The notes under the pieces: model-generated
The model's input: the letters and a program-made list of their open reading frames with translations, nothing else
Told to the model about the DNA's origin: nothing
Database searches by the model: none
Translations under genes and position numbers: made by a program
Assembly: GCA_027366585.1 (NCBI GenBank)
Contig: DAHXNF010000030.1
Coordinates: 1-64,000, forward strand
Origin: Thermoplasmatales archaeon
Lineage (GTDB): Archaea; Thermoplasmatota; Thermoplasmata; Thermoplasmatales; Thermoplasmataceae
DNA length: 64,000 nt
Direction of reading: 5' to 3'
Part shown: in pieces, positions 30,835 to 40,564 of the stretch
How positions within the stretch are numbered: position 1 is the first letter of the stretch
How the letters are laid out: every line of letters begins with the position of its first letter

Positions 30835-31875
30835 TTACCATCCCAGTCCGAGTGTTAGGACACCAGCCAATACTAGGTTTATGAAGGATATCGGTAGAAG
30901 ATATTTCCACCCGACGTTTACAAGCTTATCAATCCTGATCCTTGGCATTGACAGCCAGACTGTGAAAGAGATAAGGACCAGGACGATTCCCTTTACCAGG
31001 AGCCATATGAACCCAACCTGAGATGAAATCGGTCCGTTGAACCCACCAAGATATAGCAGGGAAACCAGCAAAGATCCCAGGAAGATTGTACCAAACAGCC
31101 CCATGTAAAAGAGACCAAATCTCAGTCCGGTGTACTCAGTTGAGTAACCGGAAACAAGCTCGCTGTCGCTCTCCCCCATGTCGAATGGTGCATAAGAAGC
31201 GCGGGCAATCATTGCAATGAAGAAAACAAAGAGCCCGATTGGCTCTAATATACCATAAGGAAGGATCTCTGTCGTGACTATAGATTCAAGGTTCAGCGAT
31301 GTTGCTGTCCTGGCGGATGCCATCATGACTATCGCAAGAACCGAGATCATCATTGGTACCTCGAAGGAAACGTCCTTCGCTACCGATCTCAGGGCTCCCA
31401 TGAGTGCATACTTGTTGTGCGAACCGATTCCCGCAAGCACCTCTCCGATTGGCATTATGGATAGGATTGCAAAAATGAAGATTATGCTAACATCTGAATA
31501 AGTGATTGTGAGGTCTCCAAATATAGATAGATTACCATATGGCAGGAATGCGAACGCGAGTACAAGACCGAAAAAGACTACAAAAGGTGCGACCTTGTAT
31601 GGCAGGTCATCCCTCTCCTTTGGAAATATAACTTCCTTCCCGGCCAACTTTAGCGCATCCGCAATGAGCTGAAGGAGGCCGAATTTTCCGACCCTGTTTG
31701 GTCCTATCCGCTGCTGCACCCTGGCCATGTATTTCCTGAACAGATATACCATAACGATAAGAGAGATGCTTACAAAAATCAGGAGAATTATGCTCTCAAT
31801 AATGTAAGCAAGTGCGTATCCTACATCGTGGCCCAGGAAGCTCAGTACACTGTATATCCACTGCAGAATGCTCAT
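30835..31875 (-). CDS. nuoH: Complex I subunit H
   Basis: Membrane subunit forming the quinone channel. 346 aa, about eight helices. RVQQRIGPNRVGKFGLLQ and the acidic loop FDMGESDSELVSGYSTEYTG are diagnostic. Overlaps nuoD by 4 nt. Confidence 0.95.
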   Translation of the reverse strand: MSILQWIYSVLSFLGHDVGYALAYIIESIILLIFVSISLIVMVYLFRKYMARVQQRIGPNRVGKFGLLQLIADALKLAGKEVIFPKERDDLPYKVAPFVVFFGLVLAFAFLPYGNLSIFGDLTITYSDVSIIFIFAILSIMPIGEVLAGIGSHNKYALMGALRSVAKDVSFEVPMMISVLAIVMMASARTATSLNLESIVTTEILPYGILEPIGLFVFFIAMIARASYAPFDMGESDSELVSGYSTEYTGLRFGLFYMGLFGTIFLGSLLVSLLYLGGFNGPISSQVGFIWLLVKGIVLVLISFTVWLSMPRIRIDKLVNVGWKYLLPISFINLVLAGVLTLGLGW

Positions 31876-32978
31876 CTGTCGATCTCTCCAAACACAAGAT
31901 CAATTGAACCGCTAATCGCAATCATATCTGCAAGCATGACGTCTTTGGAGAGCACCGGAAGTATAGAAAGATTCTTGAATGTCGGGCTTCTAACGCGTAC
32001 CCGATAAGGCTTTACGCCGCCATCACCAACGATGTAAACGCCAAATTCACCCTTGGACGATTCCGTCCTGGCATAGTACTCCCCGTCACCGCGCATCCTT
32101 ATCATCATGGATTTCTTCGCCTTCGGGTTGAAGTATGGCCCTTCGGGGAGCTTGTCAAGAGCCTGCTTAATGATCTTTAGGGACTGCCTCATCTCCTCGA
32201 ATCGGACGAGGAATCTTGCAAGATTATCTCCCTTGTGGGATATCGGGATATCAAAGTTGACTTTGTCGTATACCAGGTACGGTTCAGCTTTCCTAACGTC
32301 GTATTCAACACCGGATGCCCTAAGCATTGGCCCTGTTACACCGTATGCGATCGCCAGATCCCTGCTGAGGACACCAATTCCCTTCGTTCTCGAAAGAAAA
32401 ACATCGTTCTTGACATAGATGTTGTATATTATCTCCATCCGCTTTGGGAATGTTTTCAAGAAATCCTTGATCTCCTCTATGATTTTCTCATTGAAGTCCT
32501 GGTATACGCCTCCGATGCTCATGTAGTTTGTTTCCTGTCTTGATCCGCAGGCCTCGGTGAAGATTGTGAGTATCTTTTCCCTCTCGCCGAAGCAGTAGAA
32601 GAATGGAGTAAGCATGCCAAGGTCAAGGCCGTATGCCCCGGCCCAAACGAGATGGGCTGCCAGTCTGCTCAGCTCTGCCATTATGACCCTGATCCACTTG
32701 GCCCTCTCTGGAGGCGGTACGCCAAGAATCTTCTCGGCTGCCTCCAGGTAGCCGACCTCCATGTTCATTGCGCCAACATAGTCCATGCGGTCAAAATAGA
32801 TCAGGTTGTCACAGTAGAAGCCCATTTCACAGAGTTTTTCAGCATTCCTGTGAAGGTAACCAATAACTGGCTCAAGCTCTTTGATCACCTCGCCATCAAG
32901 CTTTGCTTTCAGCCTCAGTACGCCGTGCATCGAAGGATGCTGGGGCCCGATGTTCAGTTCCACCCATTGATCGCTCAC
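31872..32978 (-). CDS. nuoD: Complex I subunit D
   Basis: 49-kDa-type, hydrogenase-derived subunit lining the quinone site. 368 aa. NIGPQHPSMHGVLR at the start (quinone-site histidine) and the C-terminal SIDLVFGEIDR are conserved. Nickel ligands of hydrogenases are absent, as expected. Overlaps nuoC by 4 nt. Confidence 0.96.
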   Translation of the reverse strand: MSDQWVELNIGPQHPSMHGVLRLKAKLDGEVIKELEPVIGYLHRNAEKLCEMGFYCDNLIYFDRMDYVGAMNMEVGYLEAAEKILGVPPPERAKWIRVIMAELSRLAAHLVWAGAYGLDLGMLTPFFYCFGEREKILTIFTEACGSRQETNYMSIGGVYQDFNEKIIEEIKDFLKTFPKRMEIIYNIYVKNDVFLSRTKGIGVLSRDLAIAYGVTGPMLRASGVEYDVRKAEPYLVYDKVNFDIPISHKGDNLARFLVRFEEMRQSLKIIKQALDKLPEGPYFNPKAKKSMMIRMRGDGEYYARTESSKGEFGVYIVGDGGVKPYRVRVRSPTFKNLSILPVLSKDVMLADMIAISGSIDLVFGEIDR

Positions 32979-33433
32979 CAGCCATCACCAGCGTCAAAAG
33001 TCGCATAATCTTCACCGTCTTCATCCATGTTGACGTACTGGACCTTGCTCAGATCGTAATCCTTCCTGAGCGGATGCCCTATCCAGCCTTCGGGAAGGAA
33101 AAGCCTCTTGAGGTTCGGATGTCCCTCGAACTTGACCCCAACCAGATCATATTGCTCCCGCTCGTCCCAGTTTGCACTTGGCCATATTCCAGTCACGCTG
33201 GGTACAACGTAGTTCTTTGTATTCACCTTGACAACAACATATTCGTTGCGATCCATAGAATGAAGGTGGTAAACCACGTCGATGGAATCTTTCCTGTCGA
33301 TAGCTGTGACAAGAGATAGGTGATCAAATCCGTTGCTCCTCATCTCATTCATGAGAGGGATGAGGTTTTCAACTGAAACCTGTATTATTTTACGACCATC
33401 CTTGCCCATGCTCTCCTGTATGATGTCGACCAC
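32975..33433 (-). CDS. nuoC: Complex I subunit C
   Basis: 30-kDa-type peripheral subunit. 152 aa, separate from nuoD. The signature WDEREQYDLVGVKFEGHPNL and the C-terminal GHPLRKDYDL are present. Overlaps the start of nuoD; 4 nt after nuoB. Confidence 0.93.
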   Translation of the reverse strand: MVDIIQESMGKDGRKIIQVSVENLIPLMNEMRSNGFDHLSLVTAIDRKDSIDVVYHLHSMDRNEYVVVKVNTKNYVVPSVTGIWPSANWDEREQYDLVGVKFEGHPNLKRLFLPEGWIGHPLRKDYDLSKVQYVNMDEDGEDYATFDAGDGW

Positions 33434-33437
33434 ATGA

Positions 33438-33902
33438 TCACCTGTCCGTTTCCCCTCGGATCTTCTTCTGCAGAGTTATGATCCCATATGTAAGGGCCTC
33501 CGGGGTCGGCGGACATCCTGGTACGTAAACGTCAACTGGAACAACTCGATCCACTCCCAGCACGACAGAATAACCTCTTGCGTAGGGTCCACCCTGTATC
33601 ACACAAACGCCCATGGCGATCACGTACTTTGGATAGGGCATCTCATCGTATACCCTTCTTATCCTCGGAGCCATTTTCTTCGTTACTGTGCCAGAGACTA
33701 TCATCAGATCGGATTGTCTCGGTGAATTTCGGAATATCTCGCTTCCGAATCTTGATATATCCAATGTAGAAGCTTGAATTGCCATCATCTCGATCGCACA
33801 GCATGCCAATCCCAATGTTAGCGGCCAGAGCGAATTGCTCCTTCCCCAGGTAAGCGCATTCTCAAGCGTTGTAGTGAGAACTCCGGTTTCACCAGTCTTC
33901 AT
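33438..33902 (-). CDS. nuoB: Complex I subunit B (cluster N2)
   Basis: Holds the terminal [4Fe-4S] cluster. 154 aa. The ligands are visible: the tandem cysteines in LACCAIEMM, the Cys in MGVCVIQGG, and that in [11 protein letters not shown]. Overlaps nuoA by 4 nt. Confidence 0.96.
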   Translation of the reverse strand: MKTGETGVLTTTLENALTWGRSNSLWPLTLGLACCAIEMMAIQASTLDISRFGSEIFRNSPRQSDLMIVSGTVTKKMAPRIRRVYDEMPYPKYVIAMGVCVIQGGPYARGYSVVLGVDRVVPVDVYVPGCPPTPEALTYGIITLQKKIRGETDR

Positions 33903-34333
33903 TTAATCCACCTCATGTAGCCCTCCTTGAAGGCATAATATACGGCGAAGAGTGGCATCAGGAGAAATATTATGGTTTCAATAAATGCGTACACTTTGAG
34001 TTGATAAAAATTGAAAGCCCATGGAAACAGTAGAACCATGTCAACATCGAACAGTACAAAAAGCAGCACCACAACATAATATTGGATATTTACGAATTTA
34101 CCAAAATCTCCTCTGGATACCTCACCTGTCTCATAAGGTTCCATGTAGGTCGAGTCTTCTACCTTCGGCGACATTGAATTACCAAGATTTTTCAATATGT
34201 CAGATGGTTTCAGGCTTATACCAGGTTTTTTGTATCTGCCCTCGCTCAAGCTTGGAAGCACAGCGAAAGCCATAGTCATAGCCAGTATGAGGAGAATCAG
34301 TATTATGGCTATGGGCAGGTATCCCTCAAGCAT
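33899..34333 (-). CDS. nuoA: Complex I subunit A
   Basis: Membrane subunit with three helices. 144 aa. [20 protein letters not shown] resembles the conserved YECG...QRFSVRFY loop (here Thr replaces the loop cysteine). [12 protein letters not shown] is highly conserved. First gene of the operon. CTTAAATAC about 24 nt before the ATG is a plausible TATA box. Confidence 0.93.
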   Translation of the reverse strand: MLEGYLPIAIILILLILAMTMAFAVLPSLSEGRYKKPGISLKPSDILKNLGNSMSPKVEDSTYMEPYETGEVSRGDFGKFVNIQYYVVVLLFVLFDVDMVLLFPWAFNFYQLKVYAFIETIIFLLMPLFAVYYAFKEGYMRWIK

Positions 34334-34453
34334 GCTTCGGAAATCGCAAGAATGTATTTAAGAATTTATGAGTCCTGTTCAAGAAAATACTTATTATATA
34401 CGATTTTCTAAGCGATAGGGGTCAGTTACGCCGGGTCGATCGAATTTTAACAC

Positions 34454-35626
34454 TTATATGTTACCAATTTCATCAATGATGCCATCCGTAGCCCACCCAT
34501 AATTGTAGAAAATAATGGAATCAGACCCGGCGGAGACGGCACTGCGTACTGCTTCCTTCAATCTCGAGGCATTGAATGCATATGGATAGCTTATGTTTAT
34601 TCCCGCCCTCAATGGAACACTATCCGGTAATTCCCGCCTGATTTCGAAGATGTTATTCTTGATCGTTTTCGAGTCCTGGAAGTATGCAACCAGGTCCAGT
34701 CCTTTGATCTTCCCTGCCAGGTTTTTAAATCTAAAGCAGTTTGCCCGGAATCCCATGCTGGTTCCAACAATGCTTATCCTTGTGCCAGCATCCGTTGCAT
34801 CCTCTGTGTAATCTCGTAAAATGTTTCCGACAATTTCTTCCTTAAAGGATACGAGGTCACCGAATCCGGCTTCCTCCAACAAATCCAGAATATTTCCGGA
34901 AGAAGCAAGATCCGGTGAATTGGTATTCTTAATATTCATGATTTCATCTTGAATAAAAGAAATGGCCCTTTTTCTTGCAAATGCAAGATCGAACCCCCGT
35001 TCTTTGGCATTCGCAATGCAATCAGCGCAGAAGCATGTAGAAAGGAGGAAGGACATTACAGGACTTACTCTAACCCCAAAAACTTCATGATGCGATCCAT
35101 GGATGAATCCGGATGGAAAGAACGCTGATTCAAGTTCTATTTCACCCAGATCATATTGAGATCCGAGGGTTCTGATCATTGAGGTCACATAGTTTTTCGA
35201 ATCTTTCTTAACAGGACAGATGAAATTGACATCCTTCTCGCCGTAAATGTTTTCAACCGCCAGGTCGGTTCTAGCTGATGCAAACACTGCGTTGTGAAGG
35301 CATACTGTCCATGCGTTTACCGTGACACCGATATTCCGGGCAGCGTCAATGGTTTCCTTCAATAGATCCCTTTCTCGATATGAACTGCTTCTTACAGGCT
35401 TAAGGCTACTATTTTTGAAGCACTCCTTCGGTGACCCGAAATAAGTCACGCCTTCCTCCGCGTTATAAACCTTGAATTTCGGGTTGTGTGGCAGGAAGAA
35501 CCTGCCGCCATGATAGCTCACAGCCAGGTTTATGGATTCGATGCCTACCCTGCTTAGACGTGAAACAACCTTATCTGCACCCTCTTCCGCAATGTCCCAT
35601 GGATGCACATATATTCCAAAATGCAC
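34454..35626 (-). CDS. Predicted TIM-barrel protein, glycoside-hydrolase-like
   Basis: 390 aa, soluble, no signal peptide. It begins GIYVHPWDI, then alternates beta strands and helices in TIM-barrel fashion (ESINLAVSYHG; VTVNAWTVCLHN; IELESAFFPSG; RISIVGTSMGF; LDLVAYFQDS; LRAGINISYP; SIIFYNYGW). The aromatic and acidic strand ends recall glycoside hydrolases, but no specific family or catalytic pair can be named. CFCADC around residues 196-201 is a cysteine cluster that might bind metal. Upstream of nuoA on the same strand, with 120 nt between them and a separate promoter for nuoA. Confidence 0.65.
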   Translation of the reverse strand: MHFGIYVHPWDIAEEGADKVVSRLSRVGIESINLAVSYHGGRFFLPHNPKFKVYNAEEGVTYFGSPKECFKNSSLKPVRSSSYRERDLLKETIDAARNIGVTVNAWTVCLHNAVFASARTDLAVENIYGEKDVNFICPVKKDSKNYVTSMIRTLGSQYDLGEIELESAFFPSGFIHGSHHEVFGVRVSPVMSFLLSTCFCADCIANAKERGFDLAFARKRAISFIQDEIMNIKNTNSPDLASSGNILDLLEEAGFGDLVSFKEEIVGNILRDYTEDATDAGTRISIVGTSMGFRANCFRFKNLAGKIKGLDLVAYFQDSKTIKNNIFEIRRELPDSVPLRAGINISYPYAFNASRLKEAVRSAVSAGSDSIIFYNYGWATDGIIDEIGNI

Positions 35627-35785
35627 GCTGAATAAACTCTTTCTATATCTAAGTTGTTTACTTTTTCACACTCTATTAGCATTTCATTTCTCAATCGTTG
35701 ATGCTATTGCATATAGACGGGGCAAAAAATTTCAGGCACTCCGGTACAACCGAAGTTTTAAACCAAAAACTTAATACAATTATGA

Positions 35786-36568
35786 TTGAGAAAGAAAAAA
35801 TGCACCAATTGCGGAGAACTCATCTCCGCATCAGAAGCGGTATGCCCTTATTGCGGAGCCATTCAAACTTCAGAAAAAAAAAGTAACCTGATTGCCGAAC
35901 AACCGGATGTTGCTGAAAGCCATCCTAAGCGAAACGATGGCAGATCGTTCCTTTTGGACGGCGAAGACGCGCTGGGCATATTCAAGCCCGATAGGAAGCT
36001 TAAGAAGAAGATTCTCCTAACACAAACACTGACGGCTTTCCTTCCACTGATCTTCTTGGTTATATTGGGAATTTCTCATGGACTTGGCACAATAGGATCG
36101 CAAGGACTGCTTGCCATTGTTTTGCTTGTAGTAACAGCGATTTTTGTCCCTCTTGGTCTTTCACTGGCAACTTCATATTATATGGTAAGGAAAATTTTCA
36201 GGGTTGTCTACGTAATCAGCAGAACGAGGATTATAATTCCTCAAATCAGGAGGAAAGTGCCTCCACGTGGAATGCAGATAGCAAGTGTTGCCGATGCGGT
36301 CATCATCGGGAGAGAAAAAACAACTAAAAAGCAGCAGTCCTATTCTCTGATGTTTATCCCTGAGGGCGTAAATGTTTACCATGGATCTGGTGGCGATCCA
36401 GTTCCCGCAATGGAGCTATTGAGGTCGCTAAGGGACTCAGGAAGTAGGCTCATGTTCAGGTCCTTAATGGAAAATTCCTTCAGGTACATGTCTCTGGATG
36501 AAGCAAACAAGGCTCTTGCATTGTTTAATTCACTAAAGCATCCGCCAGAAGTAAGCAAGATGAATTAA
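35786..36568 (+). CDS. Zinc-ribbon membrane protein of unknown function
   Basis: 260 aa. An N-terminal zinc ribbon (CTNCGELISASEAVCPYCG) is followed by a linker, two membrane helices (about 80-103 and 107-133), and a cytosolic domain with strand-rich YVISRTRIIIPQI then YSLMFIPEGVNVY, reminiscent of the PH-like domain fused to ribbon-TM proteins. The start is a TTG at 35786 directly behind an in-frame stop, so no longer start exists. Function unknown. Confidence 0.75.
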   Translation: MRKKKCTNCGELISASEAVCPYCGAIQTSEKKSNLIAEQPDVAESHPKRNDGRSFLLDGEDALGIFKPDRKLKKKILLTQTLTAFLPLIFLVILGISHGLGTIGSQGLLAIVLLVVTAIFVPLGLSLATSYYMVRKIFRVVYVISRTRIIIPQIRRKVPPRGMQIASVADAVIIGREKTTKKQQSYSLMFIPEGVNVYHGSGGDPVPAMELLRSLRDSGSRLMFRSLMENSFRYMSLDEANKALALFNSLKHPPEVSKMN

Positions 36569-36582
36569 TTCCGGCACATAGG

Positions 36583-38391
36583 TCACTTCTTTATTGATTC
36601 TGCAATTTCAATCAGTTTCTTTGGATCAAATGGCCTGCTGGTCCTCTTTTTAACGGATGCTATCATCTCTCCCGCGTTGTTCTGCTTCTGAATGCGCGAT
36701 ATCTCATTGATAATTGCCGCCAATTCTTCCTTAGATAGAGGCTCTATATCAGGTGACCTTGTTATTTCCTCTATGCTTAACCCCTTCAGTAGAAGATCAA
36801 GAGAAGCATCCAGAGAGAGTTCACCAAGTCCCCTCTCCTTTATAGCAGCTACAAGGCGTCTCAACTCTTCCTCGGATACCTTATTCCCGCTCTTCTTCTC
36901 GAGTTCCGGCAATCTCTGGAGAATAAGCCTGGCGCTGTATCTTGCATTCAGCACACTTGAAAGCGATACGAAGAGTCCAAGTTTAGACTCTGTAACCAGA
37001 GTGGATGCATCCTGCTGTGATATATTGTAGTCAGATGCCAGTTTTTTTATCCTGTCCTCTGCCGGAAGTTTACCAAAATCCAGAGCAGAGCTTATTTCTT
37101 CCTTGCTCAGACGGAATGGCTCCAGATCCGTTTCGGGATACATCCTTTCCGCGCCCGGGAGGGGACGCAGGAATGCCGTCCTTCCCTGGTCAGAGAAGTA
37201 CCTGGTCTCATCCAGCCTGAGGGCAAGGATGTGCTCTATCCTGGATGGGATCTCCTTTTCGAGAAGGGATGCCTTCGCCTTGCTGGCTATTACAATCATG
37301 AAGGCATCAAGGTCTCCGCATTCAGCCCTTTTGAAAAGTTCGCGCACTTCTTTCCCGCTCAAACCGTACCCCGGGAGCTCATCTGAGTGCATTATCCCCT
37401 GTACTGCGAACACCTTTGTCAGGTCGGCAATCTCCCTGCCCAGACGCATATCGCCCGATTTCAGAACACCGGACATATTATTGAGTCTTGAAAGGTATAC
37501 ATGCTTGCCTTCCCTGATCCCGCCGGATATCATGGTACTACCCGATTCACGGAGATACTCTGACACATCGACAAAATGAAAACCCTTACTGGATAAGCCA
37601 CCTCTTTTCTCCACAGTTGAAGCAACCCTTTCCAGCATCATTTGTCTTTCTGTCTCGCTTTCGATTGCATCCTTTATCTGTGAGATTCTGGAAATTCCCT
37701 TTATCTCGACGCGCCCATGGCCCATGGATAGGTTTACATCCTGTCGGATCGAATCCGAATCCCTCCTTGTCATGCCTGTTGTCATTGCCGTGAGACCAAT
37801 TTTCCTTGCAACCTCAACCGCATGATCCTGGTCAACTATATCGGGATCGGTCGTTATCTCGATCAGCGGGATGCCAAGCCTGCCGAGGGAATAATGAACC
37901 TGATCTCCCCCGTCCGATAGCTTTCTCGCAGAATCCTCCTCCAGGCACACCGACGTTATCCCTACCCTACCCCTGGATGTCTGGATACTTCCGTTGACGG
38001 CAACGAGAGAAGTTCTCTGGAACCCGGATGTGTTTGATCCGTCGATCACGATCTTCCGCATGCATTCAATAACTGGCAGGATTGTGCAGCCCAGTGAAGC
38101 AGCAACCTTTAGCGAAACGTTGAGTGCTTCCCGGTTTATCGATCTGGGAGGTTCCTCATCATACTCAACAAGGCATGTGTTTTCAGGGCACAAATAAGTG
38201 AACGATCGATCCCTTTCCTCTTCGTATCTTGCCGCCCTGTCCACCCCTCCTGCCTCACCCACTGTAGGCTTCAACCTGCGGCTAAGCTCAAATGATCCTT
38301 CATCGGATCCTTCGACGGGACAACGGCAGAAGAGCTTGCCTGTATTAAGCTGGACATGTACCTCCAGGCCTATCATAACGGGGTTTGGCAT
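36583..38391 (-). CDS. gatE: Glu-tRNA(Gln) amidotransferase subunit E
   Basis: Archaeal-specific kinase/tRNA-binding partner of GatD that converts Glu-tRNA(Gln) to Gln-tRNA(Gln). 602 aa: GLEVHVQLNTGKLFCRC at the start, the GatB-like core (ITTDPDI), an AspRS-like insertion in the middle and the C-terminal tail with YqeY-like helices. The ATG overlaps the gatD stop by 1 nt (TGATG). Confidence 0.95.
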   Translation of the reverse strand: MPNPVMIGLEVHVQLNTGKLFCRCPVEGSDEGSFELSRRLKPTVGEAGGVDRAARYEEERDRSFTYLCPENTCLVEYDEEPPRSINREALNVSLKVAASLGCTILPVIECMRKIVIDGSNTSGFQRTSLVAVNGSIQTSRGRVGITSVCLEEDSARKLSDGGDQVHYSLGRLGIPLIEITTDPDIVDQDHAVEVARKIGLTAMTTGMTRRDSDSIRQDVNLSMGHGRVEIKGISRISQIKDAIESETERQMMLERVASTVEKRGGLSSKGFHFVDVSEYLRESGSTMISGGIREGKHVYLSRLNNMSGVLKSGDMRLGREIADLTKVFAVQGIMHSDELPGYGLSGKEVRELFKRAECGDLDAFMIVIASKAKASLLEKEIPSRIEHILALRLDETRYFSDQGRTAFLRPLPGAERMYPETDLEPFRLSKEEISSALDFGKLPAEDRIKKLASDYNISQQDASTLVTESKLGLFVSLSSVLNARYSARLILQRLPELEKKSGNKVSEEELRRLVAAIKERGLGELSLDASLDLLLKGLSIEEITRSPDIEPLSKEELAAIINEISRIQKQNNAGEMIASVKKRTSRPFDPKKLIEIAESIKK

Positions 38392-39644
38392 CAGAATTCG
38401 CCTCCGATAAGAGATCTCTCGGCTATCTCACCGCGGAGGTTAGTGGTCATCCACCTGCCAAATTCATCCGGGTAATGTGCAAGCACGTACATTGACTTGG
38501 CAAGTGCTGTTTCAGGCAGCATGTTTTCAAGAGGGGTAGCTCCTGCGGCAAGCAGTTTTCTTCCGCTGGCGTAGACCTCAAGATCGACCCTGCCGTACAG
38601 GCATTGGGAAGTGATAACAAAATGCTTTCCCTCATCAGTCAGTTCCCGTATTTTTGGAAGAAGCCGCTCTGATACGTGGCCGAGGCCTGTAGCCATTATG
38701 ACAATGGCCTTTTTTCCCCTGGAAAAAGCTTCAAGATCCTCCGCACTGGAAAGGGGATTGAAGTAGTAAATTCCTGCTGCGGTGTCCAGTTTGTCTGAAA
38801 ATGCGTTCTCTTCATCGGGTCTTTTAATATCATTGCTGAGCGAGACTTTCCTGTCCGAAATCGTTCCTATGTTACCTGATTCTATAGCCCTGAAAGCATC
38901 CCTCCTTGTTGTGTGCATCTTGCGTGCCCTGACTCCTCTTATAAGAGTGGATCTTCCGTCCGAGATTGATGAATGCATGCAAATTCCGACCTCCCCGATA
39001 TCCTCCAGCGAGAAACGGATCGAAGCCTCAATGTTTTCAAAAGCATCGCTGCTGGGCCTGTCGGAACTCCTCTGTGACCCGGTGAGAATTATTGGTCCTT
39101 TCTGCTTCTCGAACATGAAGGAGAGGGCGGAAGCGGTATACGACATCGTATCGGTCCCGTGGAGCAGAACGACGGCATCTTCATGATCAAGCGCTTTGCT
39201 TACCAGCCTGGCGTTCCTGATCCAGTTTTCGGGCTGCATGTTCTCGCTTAATATGCTGTCGATGATTTTCGCGCTCAGTGTCATCCTGTCCTGGATATCC
39301 TTGATTGAATCAAGGATGAAGCTCAGATCTTCGGTGGGCTTGACTGCGCCCGTTGCATAATCCACCTTGCTTGCAATAGTTCCGCCCGTCGAAAGAAGGC
39401 TGATCCGTCTTGAACCTGTTCCCAGGGTTGCGATATCTATAGACTTATTCCTGAAACTGCCGCTTTTCTCAAGCTCCTCCAAGATCTTTACGGTTTTCAA
39501 TGAAAATCGGACATTATATCCACTTGTGAGTTTGAAAACCAGTTCTTCACCATCGCGTTTTATAAAAGTTACATCGAGCGTCTGTCCTTCATGTTCTATT
39601 CTGAGCCTCGATCCGAATTCGGCGAATTCCTTCCCATCCATCAC
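38391..39644 (-). CDS. gatD: Glu-tRNA(Gln) amidotransferase subunit D
   Basis: L-asparaginase-like subunit that releases ammonia from glutamine for GatE. 417 aa. An N-terminal beta-barrel (1-75) precedes the asparaginase fold with STGGTIAS (85-92, catalytic Thr), LHGTDTMSYT (161-170) and TGSQRSSDRPSSD (188-200). Coupled to gatE. Implies the organism uses the indirect Gln-tRNA route. Confidence 0.96.
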   Translation of the reverse strand: MMDGKEFAEFGSRLRIEHEGQTLDVTFIKRDGEELVFKLTSGYNVRFSLKTVKILEELEKSGSFRNKSIDIATLGTGSRRISLLSTGGTIASKVDYATGAVKPTEDLSFILDSIKDIQDRMTLSAKIIDSILSENMQPENWIRNARLVSKALDHEDAVVLLHGTDTMSYTASALSFMFEKQKGPIILTGSQRSSDRPSSDAFENIEASIRFSLEDIGEVGICMHSSISDGRSTLIRGVRARKMHTTRRDAFRAIESGNIGTISDRKVSLSNDIKRPDEENAFSDKLDTAAGIYYFNPLSSAEDLEAFSRGKKAIVIMATGLGHVSERLLPKIRELTDEGKHFVITSQCLYGRVDLEVYASGRKLLAAGATPLENMLPETALAKSMYVLAHYPDEFGRWMTTNLRGEIAERSLIGGEF

Positions 39645-39742
39645 AACACCTTTATCAGCCAGTGCCTTTCATGTGTACACAACGCATGGCTTAGCCGGAT
39701 TTCTTGAGACAATAAAAGCTTAGTTCACGAACACTGAAAGTG

Positions 39743-40564
39743 TCAGTATTCCGAAAGCGAGTGCACGCTGTCGCTGGAAGACAATCCCACCATTCCTGCA
39801 AGTGCTGTGGCGTTTCTAGGAGCATTTCCCTGCGGATGGTTGTTGAAGTAGACATAAAGGTCACTGTACCTGGAAACCGATTCGGTAATCTTTCCGGCAA
39901 ACCCTTTCAGTTCGGTCTCCCGGTAGCTGTAGAGATACTTGTCCATCCCCTGACTGGAAGGATTATTCCATTCCCCGGAATTCTGGCCATGAAGTCGTAT
40001 GTAAGCCCACCCAGTTTTCGATTTTATGTCGTAAAGACGGTTCTCCGGGCTGTCAATTGCAACATAGCTGATACCGTGTTCAGAAAGCTTTTCCTCAACA
40101 TCGATGTTCCCGTACAGGTCACGATTGCGGACCTCGACCGCGTACCTGTATCTGGACGTATCAATCATCGTTGCAAACTTCAGCAGGTTGTTGACCTGCC
40201 TGGAACCGAAGAATGGCGGCAGCTGAAGCAGGATCGCGCCAAGTCTTTCATTCTTCCGCAACGTCTCGAGAACAGAAGCTTCGAATGACTGAGCGAAAAA
40301 GCCTGCAGCTTCTGCGTTTCGAAGCAGTATATCATGTGACAGGTCTTTAGGGAGCTTGACAGAGAACTTGAAGCCTGGAAACCTCCGCACTTTACCTATC
40401 CATGATTCTACAGTCCTGTCACCTGGAACCGAGTAAAAGGTGCTGTTAATCTCGACTGACTGGAACCTGGTTGCGTAATATGAAAGCTTGTCCCTGCTTG
40501 CGTCGGGGTAGAATGGGCCTTCCCAGTCCCTGTAAGACCATCCGGAGCACCCAAGATAGATCAT
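39743..40564 (-). CDS. DUF72 (YecE-like) TIM-barrel protein
   Basis: 273 aa. N-terminal LGCSGWSYRDWEGPFYP, SVEINSTFYSVP and the later YAVEVRNRDLY and YVYFNNHPQGNAPRNA are signatures of DUF72. The family is widespread without an established activity. Its ATG overlaps the acyl-CoA dehydrogenase stop by 4 nt. Confidence 0.93.
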   Translation of the reverse strand: MIYLGCSGWSYRDWEGPFYPDASRDKLSYYATRFQSVEINSTFYSVPGDRTVESWIGKVRRFPGFKFSVKLPKDLSHDILLRNAEAAGFFAQSFEASVLETLRKNERLGAILLQLPPFFGSRQVNNLLKFATMIDTSRYRYAVEVRNRDLYGNIDVEEKLSEHGISYVAIDSPENRLYDIKSKTGWAYIRLHGQNSGEWNNPSSQGMDKYLYSYRETELKGFAGKITESVSRYSDLYVYFNNHPQGNAPRNATALAGMVGLSSSDSVHSLSEY

